The notes beneath the pieces are model-generated. The model did not search any database. It was not told where the DNA came from and was given only the letters and a program-made list of their open reading frames with translations. Positions 1 through 10,300 of a stretch of 64,000 nucleotides of DNA are shown in pieces. Source of the stretch: Prunus persica (lineage: Eukaryota; Streptophyta; Magnoliopsida; Rosales; Rosaceae); assembly GCF_000346465.2 (NCBI RefSeq), contig NC_034010.1, positions 11,948,945-12,012,944 of the forward strand. Direction: 5' to 3'. The translations under genes and the position numbers were made by a program. Numbering within the stretch: position 1 is the stretch's first letter; each line of letters starts with the position of its first letter.

Positions 1-660
1 CGTCTTTAGAAATAAAAATGACGTAGAAAATGGTAACCACGTCGCCTTTTATATGCACACCGACGTTGTAAGGTCTTTTCACCGTCATCATTTAAAATAA
101 AGGAGACGTACAAAACCTCGTTCTTCCCATATTTACTGTCATCATTAAATGTTTTCACGTCTCCCTAGTGACAATGTGTCGTGCAATACTACACACAAAC
201 GTCGTCTATAAAAACAAAGATGACGTAGTAGAGCGTAACCACGTCGTCTTTGATAGGTTATGCGATATTTGTAACACGACAAACAACACGGTGTTTATAA
301 TAACTGACGTTGTAAATCACATTTCACCGTCAGTGTTTAAAGTAAAAGAGACGTACGAATCTGTTTATTCCCATATTTACTGACGTAACTAACAGTTTTC
401 ACGTCTACTTTTTGACCATGTGTCGTGAAATGTTCTAAAACAACATTTCCTGTGGAAAAAGATGTGCCGTGGTATGTTTTCCTAACGTCGACTCAGACAT
501 ACTAATAGACGTGTGTATGTCTTTTAATACGTCAACTTCTGAGCTAACACTGACGTTGTACATCATTTTCAATGGGATATCTAGAAACAAAAGTAACGTA
601 ATATATCATCACGTGTCATGGAATGTCTTCATCAACAGCGTCAGATTGATTGTTTAGAGG
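1..660. repeat. ~245-bp subterminal tandem repeats of the CACTA element
   Basis: Landmarks recur with a spacing of about 244-246 bp: GACGTTGTA at 62, 306 and 552; the CCATATTTACTG block at 127 and 371; TTTTCACGTCT at 152 and 396; TGTGTCGTG at 175 and 419. The copies are diverged and one carries an indel of about 40 bp. Nearly three units are seen. The short open frames over this stretch are by-products of the repeat and are not genes. Confidence 0.75.
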
Positions 661-936
661 TGGTATTTTAATAAACAACGTCATGTTTTATTATTTAGAC
701 GACGGTTGTTTCCCTAATTGAGTCATTTATAGGTTCACTATTAGTTATTTTGGTGGTCATTTTCTTTACTTTTATGTCGGCTTTTATTTATTTCGATGTT
801 GTTTCTCTACAAACAACGTCTCCGATTTACCGTCATGGTTTGTTTTTTAAAAAGATGTCGATCGAGTTAACGATGGTCAGAAAACTTGCTAGACGACAGT
901 GAATTCCCGTCGTCTATTGCCCTTTTTGTAGTAGTG
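1..936. mobile_element. CACTA (En/Spm-type) DNA transposon, one terminal region
   Basis: The segment ends at 936 in ...TTTTTGTAGTAGTG, whose reverse complement begins CACTACTACAAAAAGGGC, the classic CACTA terminal inverted repeat. The sequence after it (AGACCCCATGTAATATTAA) is the same as in uninterrupted copies of this locus near 5429 and 6967, so the boundary is exact and a 3-bp target duplication (probably AGA) is plausible. The interior is rich in short ACGT/GACGT motifs, typical of transposase-binding subterminal regions. No transposase coding sequence is visible; the rest of the element lies left of the window. The family call is secure; autonomy cannot be judged. Confidence 0.85.
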
Positions 937-1122
937 AGACCCCATGTAATATTAACCTATATTATAGGAGCATTTCAAAATAGACTTGGTCAATAACCAA
1001 AGTGTTATTATTATCAACAAATATATAGGTAATCTATTAATATTGGGTTGGACAGAGATATTTCCATATGTTTCACTTAAGTCAAGTCCATATTTGCAGA
1101 AGATATTTGTAGCCTCAGAGAA

Positions 1123-1209
1123 GAAGTTGGCCACAGCCACAACCACAGCCACAGCCTCAGAGATGCTAAAGTGACAGTGAGGTGCATAGAGAGGGAAAGG
1201 CAAGCACTA
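1123..1209 (+). pseudogene. RLP 5' exon scrap in first upstream unit
   Basis: This stretch matches 7390-7479 of the intact RLP gene: the GEVGHSHSHSHS-type His/Ser run, LRDAKVTV, a cysteine and IERERQAL. It has one Arg codon fewer and an Asn codon in place of Ser inside the His/Ser run. Homology stops abruptly after CAAGCACTA, where upstream-type repeat sequence resumes. It is a broken fragment of about 29 codons with no signal peptide and no LRRs. Confidence 0.75.
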
Positions 1210-3227
1210 TATCAAATCACCATACTAAGTCCAAGTCAAGCCGAATTAATATCTGCAAGTTGGGGCACGCGTTGGAATACAAATCACCATATTAAGTCTA
1301 AGTCAATAGTTGGTTGCAAGGCAAATCACCATATCAAATCTAAGTCACAAGTCTTCGATCTCATCCATTAATTTCTCCAATATTTAATGATTTATTACTT
1401 GTTTACATGGACCACTGACAAATTTTTCTTTAATTATCTTTTTCCACATAGTGACGTGCATCAGAATCAGTTGAACGTTGTATAGATTTTTTATTCCTTT
1501 TAGAAAATTTGGTATAGTCCACTTCTGATGACATAAATGAAATTGGACCTATATCTAAGAGCTCCTTTTTCCTTTTTGTAAATTATAAGTAGAGAGTTCT
1601 CCTCATTACAAATTACAAGACACCACCCTAGATTCTTATTTTTTGTTGGACCCACCTTTGACTCTTAACTATAAAAAACCTAAACTTTGTATGACATTAT
1701 GATACAAAAAATTAAAAGAAAAATAACTTGTGTAAGAAGCAAAACCCTTCAAAGCACGAACAATGGGGAAACAAAAAAAAAAACATTATACAATTGTTAA
1801 AAACCAATTTGGTTGCTGTTGAGAATTAAAGTAGTTGAATATTAATTTAAGTATTGTGATCATCATTCATTTCATCCAAGCCATTACAATTAAAAAATAA
1901 AAATAAAATACCCAGCCCACCCCCATCCCCTATCCCATGTCTCTGATGCACCTCCCCTTTTCCCCCTTTTTGTACGCCCATCTCTCTGTCTTCTCTCCCT
2001 CTCTCTCATATGGGTTGGGTATGGTCAGAAAAAAAATCCAGATGCATCTCACTACCCAACCCGACTGAGAATTGGTCATCGTCTTCAGCATCTCGCCCCT
2101 ATTCCGACTGAGAATTGCTCGTCAACCCATCCATATGCATCTGATGACCCAAGCTCTCTTGCTTTAGTGGGAGCGTGTTTTGCTCCTTAGTTTTATTTTA
2201 GTAAATTTAGGTTTTAGCCACAAAAAAACTTTCACTTTTGGAAAAAGCCAAAGCTTTTTCAAAAAAGACAGAAAAACCTCTCAACTTTCAAATCAAAGAC
2301 ATGCAAATGTAAAGGATTCCTTAGGAAATCCAAAAATAAATAAGGGCAATTTTGTCCATTTTAGCTTCTTTTAAAAAATTTCTCTCTCCTTTGGGTTTTT
2401 CCAAAGTCTCCCTTTTATTTTTTCATTTTAGTTATTTTTTCATTTTAGTTGTTGTTTAATTTTTAAATTTGTTTTTTTAATTACCCTTATAGTATAATTT
2501 ATATCCAAGGGTAGGTGACCACAATTTCCTTGGACCATAGGAATCCAGAAGAACAGGACTGAGTAATTCATATACTAATCATCTAATGAGCAACAAAACA
2601 AATCAAATCAAAGAATCCGAATGCAAAATGAAGGAAGCTGCTCCGAAACTCTATGATGAGATATCCAACACTAAATATACTTAAGTGTTTCCTGATCATC
2701 ACTATAATACGAAAAACTTTCATGTGGAATTGTAAGAACCCATGTAATATTAACCTAAATTATAGGAGCGTTTCAAAATAGACTTGGTCAATAACCAAAG
2801 TGTTTTGAAAAACTCTCGTATTATAGTTATTGAATAAAAACCCAATTTTCATTTATTAGTATCAATAAATATATAGGTATTATATTAATATTGGGTTGGG
2901 CAAAGATATTTCCATATGTTTCACTTAAAGTCAAGTCCACATTTGCAAGAAGATATTTGTAGCTTGTGCCTAGGGGGATGGGATGCAAACTCAATGGTTG
3001 AGTGGACACGGGAAGGCACCTTACCAAGTCAAGCCGAGTTAATACCTGCAAGTCAATTGGGGCACGCGTTGGAAGAAAAATCACCATATTAAGTCCAAGT
3101 CAATAGTTGCGTTGAAAGGCAAATCACCATATCAAGTCTAAGTCACAAGTCTTTGCGATCTCATCCATTAATTTCCCCAATATTCATTGATTTATTACTT
3201 GTTTACTTGGACCACTGACAAATTTTT

Positions 3228-3608
3228 GGGCTTCTTAGATCAAGGTCCAAAACGATTAGCTGTCATTGGATTTAGTCCTCGAGTTTTTGACATTTAGATG
3301 TAGGTCCTTTGACATTTATGGATAAAATACAATTTAATCAATAAAAAGTAAAGACCCACATATTATACCAATCGATCAGACAAGCACCCACATTAAATTA
3401 TGTATCTGACATACAGGTAAATAGTGTTATTATTAGCAATGAAAAATACTTGGTGATAAATCATATTACCTATAAGTTAGGAACGTAAATTAGAAGACTA
3501 CCTATAAGTCAGATACAAAAATAGAAAAAATAAAATTGTATGTTACCTATAAAATAAAAAATAAAAAAAAGGTACATAAAATACTATTACACATTGTCGA
3601 AAATATGA

Positions 3609-3639
<31 letters not shown>

Positions 3640-3880
3640 TACACAATAGGCAATAGGCAATGTGACATAAATGATTATTACACGATTCAAGTCATTATGG
3701 GCAACATTAGAACAAAAAATGATTTTTAAAATAAAATAATAAAAATATTACATAAAAAAATATTTTAAAAGGAATGTAATTCTATGTGGCACAAAAGTTA
3801 AAGGACTTGTATCAAAGTCATCAAATCCGAGGATTAAACCCAACTCCTCAATAAGAATTTGGATCTACATCAACTTTTCT
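3228..3880. mobile_element. 653-bp Mutator-like TIR element with 10-bp target duplication
   Basis: The unit at 2729-3990 is interrupted here compared with its sister units. The insert is flanked on both sides by ACAAATTTTT (3218-3227 and 3881-3890); sister units have this sequence once (near 1419, 4353 and 5903). The two ends are imperfect inverted repeats of roughly 80 bp: the left end has ATCAAGGTCCAAAA and TTTAGTCCTCGAG, and the reversed right end has ATGTAGATCCAAAT and TTTAATCCTCGGA. A 9-10-bp duplication with long inverted repeats fits a non-autonomous Mutator-like element. The interior is AT-rich with a (TA)n run near 3618-3641 and no coding sequence. Confidence 0.7.
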
Positions 3881-4067
3881 ACAAATTTTTCTTCAATTAT
3901 CTTTTTCCACATAGTGACATGAATAAGAGTCAGTTGTACGTTGTACAGTTTTTTTCTTCTTCTTTTTAGAAAATTTGGTATAGTCCAATTTTGATGACAT
4001 AAGTGAAATTGAAAATTTGGTATAGTCCAATTCTGATGACATAAGTGAAATTGAACATATATTCTGT

Positions 4068-4143
4068 CAGCCACAACCACAGCCACAGCCTCAGAGATGC
4101 TAAAGTGACAGTAAGGTGCATAGAGAGGGAAAGGCAAGCACTA
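4068..4143 (+). pseudogene. RLP 5' exon scrap in third upstream unit
   Basis: This is a second copy of the broken RLP exon fragment seen at 1123-1209, but shorter at its 5' end. It begins inside the His/Ser-coding CAGCCACAACCACAG run and ends at the same breakpoint after CAAGCACTA. The shared 3' breakpoint means the truncation happened once and was then duplicated with the array. It is non-functional. Confidence 0.7.
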
Positions 4144-7100
4144 TATCAAATCACCATACTAAGTCCAAGTCAAGCCGAATTAATATCTGCAAGTTGGGGC
4201 ACGCGTTGGAATACAAATCACCATATTAAGTCTAAGTCAATAGTTGGTTGCAAGGCAAATCACCATATCAAATCTAAGTCACAAGTCTTCGATCTCATCC
4301 ATTAATTTCTCCAATATTTAATGATTTATTACTTGTTTACATGGACCACTGACAAATTTTTCTTTAATTATCTTTTTCTACATAGTGACATGCATAAGAG
4401 TCAGTTGTACGTTGTATAGTTTTTTTATTCTTTTTAGAAAATTTGGTATAGTCTACTTCTGATGACATAAGTGAAATTGGACCTATATCTAAGAGCTCCT
4501 TTTTTCTTTTTGTAAATTATAAGTAGAGAGTTCTCCTAATTACAAATTACAAGACGCCACCCTAGATTCTTATTTTTTGTTGGACCCACCTTTCACTCTT
4601 AACTATAAAAAACCTAAACTTTGTATGACATTATGATCCAAAAAATTAAAAGAAAAATAACACGGTGTAAGAAGCAAAACCCTTCAAAGCACGAAAAATG
4701 GGGAAACAAAAAAAAACATGATACAATTGTTAAAAATCAATTTGGTTGCTGTTGAGAATTAAAGTAGTGGAACATTAATTTAAGTGTTGTGATCATCATT
4801 CATTTCATCAAAGCCATTATAATTAAAAATAAAAATAAAATACCCAGCCCACCCCAAATCTCCCCTATCCCATGTCTCTGATGCACCTCCCCTTCCCCCT
4901 TTCTGTATGCCTATCTCTCTGTCTTCTCTCCCTCTCTCTCGTATGGGTTGGGAATGGTGAGAAAAAAATCCAGATGCATCTCACTACCCAACCCGACTGA
5001 GAATTGGTCATCGTCTTCAGCATCTCGCCCCAATTCCGACTAAGAATTGCTTGTCAACCAATCCATATGCATCTCACCACCCAAGCTCTCTTGCTTCAAT
5101 GGGAGCGTGTTTTACTCCTTAGTTTTAGTTTTTTCATTTTAGTTGTTGTTTAATTTTTAAACTAGTTTTTTTAATAACCCTTATATTATAATTTATATTC
5201 AAGGGTGGGTGACCATAATTTCCTTGGACCAAAGGAATCCAGAAGAATGGGACTGAGTAATTCATATACTAATCATTTAACGAGCACCAAAGCAAATCAA
5301 ATCAAAGAAACCGAATGCAAAATGAAGGAAGCTACTCCGAAACTCTATGATCAGATATCGAACACTAAATATGCTTAAGTGTTTCGTGATCATCGCTATA
5401 ATACGAGAAACTTTCATGTGTAATTGTAAGACCCCATGTAATATTAAACTAAATTATAGGAGCATTTCGAAATAGACTTGGTCAATAACCAAAGTGTTTT
5501 GAAAAGCTCTCGTATTATAGTTGAATAAAAACCCAATTTTCATTTATTAGTATCAATAAATATATGGGTATTATATTAGTATTGGGTTGGGCAAAGATAT
5601 TGCCATATGTTTCACTTAAGTCAAGTCCACATTTGTAAGAAGATATTTGTAGCTTGTGTCCAGGGGGATAAGACTCAAAGTCAATGGTTGAGTGGACACG
5701 GGAAGGCACCTTACCAAGTCAAGCCAAATTAATACCTGCAAGTTGGGGCACGCGTTGGAATACAAATCACCATATTAAGTCTAAGTCAATAGTTGGTTGC
5801 AAGGCAAATCACCATATCAAATCTAAGTCACAAGTCATCGATCTCATCCATTAATTTCTCCAATATTTAATGATTTATTACTTGTTTACATGGACCACTG
5901 ACAAATTTTTCTTTAATTATCTTTTTCCACATAGTGACATGCATAAGAGTCAGTTGTACGTTGTATAGTTTTTTTATTCTTTTTAGAAAATTTGGTATAG
6001 TCCACTTCTGATGACATAAGTGAAATTGGACCTTTATCTAAGAGCTCCTTTTTTCTTTTTGTAAATTATAAGTAGAGAGTTCTCCTCATTACAAATTACA
6101 AGACGCCACCCAAGATTCTTATTTTTTGTTGAACCCACCTTTGACTCTTAACTATAAAAAACCTAAACTTTGTATGACATTTTGATACAAAAAATTAAAA
6201 GAAAAATAACATGTGTAAGAAGCAAAACCCTTCAAAGCACGAACAATGGGGAAACGAAAAAAAAACATGTTAAAAATCAATTTGGTTGTTGTTGAGAATT
6301 AAAGTAGTGGAATATTAATTTAAGTATTGTGATCATCATTCATTTCATCCAAGCTATTATAATTAAAAATAAAAATAAAATATCCAGCCCACCCCAAAAC
6401 TCCCTTATCCCATGTATCTGATGCACCTCCCCTTCCCCCTTTTTGCACGCCTTATCTCTCTGTCTTCTCTACCTCTCTCTCATATGGGTTGGGCATGGTG
6501 AGAAAAAAAAATCCAGATGCATCTCACTACCCAACCCAACTGAGAATTGGTCATCGTCTTCAGCATCTCGCCCCTATTCTGACTGAGAATTGCTCGTCAA
6601 CTAATCCATATGCATCTCACCACCCAAGCTCTCTTGCTTCAGTGGGAGCGTATTTTGCTCCTTAGTTTTAGTTTGTTCATTTTAGTTGTTTAATTTTTAA
6701 ACTTCTTTTTTTAATAACCCCTATATTATAATTTATATACAGGGGTGAGTGACCACAATTTCCTTGAACCACAGGAATCCAGAAGAACGGGATTGAGTAA
6801 TTCATGTACTAATCATTTAACGAGCACAAAACATATCAAATCAAAGAATCCGAATACAATATAAAGGAAGCTGCTCCGAAACTCTATCATCAGATATCGA
6901 ACACTAAATATACTTAAGTGTTTCGTGATCATCACTATAATACGAGAAACTTTCATGTGTAATTGTAAGACCCCATGTGATATTAACCTAAATTATAGGA
7001 GCATTTCGAAATAGACTTGGTCAAAAACCAAAGTGTTTTGAAAAACTCTCGTATTATAGTTGTTGAATAACAACCCAATTTTCATTTATTAGTATCAATA

Positions 7101-7218
7101 AATATATAAATATTATATTAATATCGGGTTGGGCAGAGATATTTCCATATGTATCACTAAAGTCAAGTCCAAATGTGCAAGAAGATATTTCTTTGTAACG
7201 GCTTTCTTCCTTTTCTCC

Positions 7219-7227
7219 TATATATAT
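7219..7227 (+). promoter_or_regulatory. Candidate TATA box of RLP copy 1
   Basis: CTCCTATATATATC lies about 90-98 bp upstream of the ATG at 7317. The same element sits 84-92 bp upstream of RLP copy 2 (38957-38965). The 5' leader between TATA and ATG differs in several places between the two genes, while the coding sequences do not. Confidence 0.55.
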
Positions 7228-7316
7228 CTGATGCAAGCTAGCATATATGGAAAAACACGGAGACAACCATATCTCAATATATACCTGCAGTATTTTTGCA
7301 TTATCGATCAATTAAC

Positions 7317-10300
7317 ATGAAGGGCGACGGAAGGTGCTTGAAACTCTTTCTTGCATTATCGATCCTTTTCCTACAAAACGTAAAAGGAGGAGAAGTTGGC
7401 CACAGCCACAGCCACAGCCACAGCCTCAGAGATGCTAAAGTGACAGTGAGGAGGTGCATAGAGAGGGAAAGGCAAGCACTACTTGCATTCAAACGTGGCC
7501 TGGTGGATGACAGTGAGGTGGATGAGTCCAATCCTCTCTCAACTTGGGGTTCAGAAGCCGAGAAACAAGATTGTTGCAGATGGGAAGGAGTCTATTGTAG
7601 CAACCAAACTGGCCATGTGATTCAACTTCATCTTGAATATTCTTCCTATGATGAGATGATTCTTGGATATTCTTTCCAAGGTAAGATGATTAGTCCTAAA
7701 CTGATTGAGTTGCAGCATTTACAATATTTGCACCTTGCATCCATTGATTTCTATGAGAGCCAAATTCCTGATTTCATTGGTTCTCTAACCAATCTAAGAA
7801 ACCTCAGTCTCTCTTCCTGTAATTTGGTTGGTCAAATTCCAAGTTCGTTTGGAAACCTCACGCAATTGCAATATCTCGACCTCAGCTATAATTATCAGCT
7901 TCAACCAGAAAATCTCAATTGGCTCCCTGCCCTTTCTTCTTTAACGTATTTGGACCTTTCAGTCATTGATTTCAATGGGAGCCAAATTCCCGATTTCATT
8001 GGTTCTCTAACCAATCTAAGAAACCTCAGTCTCAGATTCTGTGATTTGGTTGGTCCAATTCCAAGTTCGTTTGGAAACCTCACGCAATTGCAACATCTCA
8101 ACCTCGGCTATAATCAGCTTCAACCAGAAAATCTCAATTGGCTCCCTGCTCTTTCTTCTTTAACGTTTTTGGACCTAAGCGAAAACTTCAATGGGAGCCA
8201 AATTCCCGATTTCATTGGTTCTCTAACCAATCTAAGGTACCTCAGTCTCAGTTTCTGTAATTTGGTTGGTCCAATTCCAAGTTCGTTTGGAAACCTCACG
8301 CAATTGCAACATCTCAACCTCGGCTATAATCAGCTTCAACCAGAAAATCTCAATTGGCTCCCTGCTCTTTCTTCTTTAACGGATTTGTACCTAGCCGGAA
8401 ACTTCAATGGGAGCCAAATTCCCGATTTCATTGGTTCTCTAACCAATCTAAGAAACCTCAGTCTCAGATTCTGTGATTTGGTTGGTCCAATTCCAAGTTC
8501 GTTTGGAAACCTCACGCAATTGCAACATCTCGACCTCAGCTATAATCAGCTTCAACCAGAAAATCTCAATTGGCTCCCTGCTCTTTCTTCTTTAACGTTT
8601 TTGGACCTAAGCGAAAACTTCAATGGGAGCCAAATTCCCGATTTCATTGGTTCTCTAACCAATCTAAGGTACCTCAGTCTCAGTTTCTGTAATTTGGTTG
8701 GTCAAATTCCAAGTTCTTTTGGAAACCTGACGCAATTGCAAAATCTCGACCTCAGCAATAATCAGCTTCAACCAGAAAATCTCAATTGGCTCCCTGCTCT
8801 TTCTTCGTTAACGGATTTGGACCTAAGCAGAAACAATCTCAGTACTGTTTTCGATTGGCCAGAAGCAGTACTTAATAAGCTCCCTAAACTAGTAGTATTG
8901 GCCTTGGAGAACTGTAGTCTTCCTCCTCCTCCTCCTCCTCCTACTCTTTACAAAACAAATTCTTCTACATCTCTTGCGTATGTTGATCTCTCTGACAACC
9001 ATCTCACTTCTTCAATATTTCTTTGGTTGTCCAACTACAGTACAAGCCTTGTTGCTCTTGGCCTCTCCAACAATCATCTATCTGGTTTCATTCCCAATTT
9101 CATTGGAAACATGAGCTCTCTTGTGGATCTGGATCTCTCCAACAATAATCTAACTGGTTTCATTCCCGATTTCATTGGAAACATGAGCTCTCTTGTGCAT
9201 CTGGATCTCTCTGACAACCACATTGAAGGAGCGAATCCAAATTCGTTTGCAAGGCTGTGTAATTTGCAAACATTGTCGCTTCAAACAAATCATCTGAGTG
9301 GACAATTATCCAAGTTTGTTCAACTATTGCCTAGATGTGCACAAAACTCGTTAAAGGATTTGCAACTGTCTGAGAATGTTCTTGCGGGGTCATTAAACAA
9401 TCTTACAAGCTTCTCATCTTTGGGATTCTTGAATCTTAGCGCCAATCAATTAAGCGGAAAAATACCTGAAAGTATTGGGCAAATGTCCAAACTATGGTGC
9501 ATCGATTTCAGCATGAACTCTTTGGAAGGGGTGGTTTCTGAAACTCATTTCTCAAAACTCTCTGATTTATATCAGTTGGATTTATCCTATAACTCACTAG
9601 TTTTAAATTTTCATTCTGATTGGGTTCCTCCCTTCCAGTTGAATTACATATATTTGGCCTCCTGCAATGTCGGTCCTCTTTTCCCAAAATGGCTTCAAAC
9701 TCAAAATGATTCTTACCATCTTGATATTTCTAATGCTGGAATTTCTGATATCCTTCCAAGTTGGTTTTGGAGTAATTTTCGTAACGCGGAAATTATTAAT
9801 CTCTCACAAAACCAAATAAGAGGAATAGAAGGTTCAATTCCCTCAATTCCGTCAGAAGTCCATCATCTGGATCTCTCTAATAATAACATTTCAGGGTCGC
9901 TTTCTTTCCTATGTGCAAGTGCAGATATGAGTTTAACAATTCTTAATCTTTCAAGCAACAGTTTTTCTGGAGAACTTCCAGATTGCTGGAGCCATTTGGA
10001 GACTCTAGTCATGCTTGATTTGAGTTACAATGCTTTTTCTGGAAAAATGCCCATGACAATAGGCTCTTTATTTCAAATGCAAACTTTGAAATTAAGACGC
10101 AACCGATTTGTTGGAGAATTGCCTTCATCGTTGAAGAACTGCGCAAGTTTAGAAGTTATTGATCTGGGAGATAATAAATTATCAGGACCAATACCTGCAT
10201 GGTTAGGTGTGAGCTTCAAGAATTTGGTTATCCTTATGCTTTCTACTAATCACTTCAATGGAAGCATGCCCTCGCAATTATGCCATCTAACACACATTCA

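Larger units (their letters stand above)
937..7316 (+). repeat. Tandem array of RLP-gene upstream units
   Basis: The block beginning ACCCCATGTAATATTAACC recurs at about 940, 2730, 5431 and 6968 and again near 37005. Each is followed by the same series: TTGGTCAATAACCAAAGTG, AATAAATATATAGGTA, TTTCACTTAAGTCAAGTCC, GGGGCACGCGTTGG, a CT-rich stretch and GGGAGCG. The last unit runs straight into the RLP start codon at 7317, so these are repeated copies of the gene's 5' flank, about 1.5-1.8 kb each, several with internal deletions. Two units carry a scrap of RLP coding sequence. Apart from these scraps and the inserted element at 3228-3880 I see no gene here. Unequal crossing-over is the likely origin. 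Confidence 0.8.

Noticed and set aside
1..660. CRISPR-like or centromeric satellite array
   Set aside because: Plant nuclear context, diverged long units and a CACTA terminus at the edge; subterminal transposon repeats explain it.
3865..4305. Open frames of 80-90 codons in the RLP upstream array
   Set aside because: They repeat with the array units, lack domains, and cover promoter-type sequence or the known exon scrap.
7296..7316. Upstream in-frame ATG of RLP copy 1
   Set aside because: It adds seven residues ahead of a good signal peptide and is not present in copy 2, whose leader differs.
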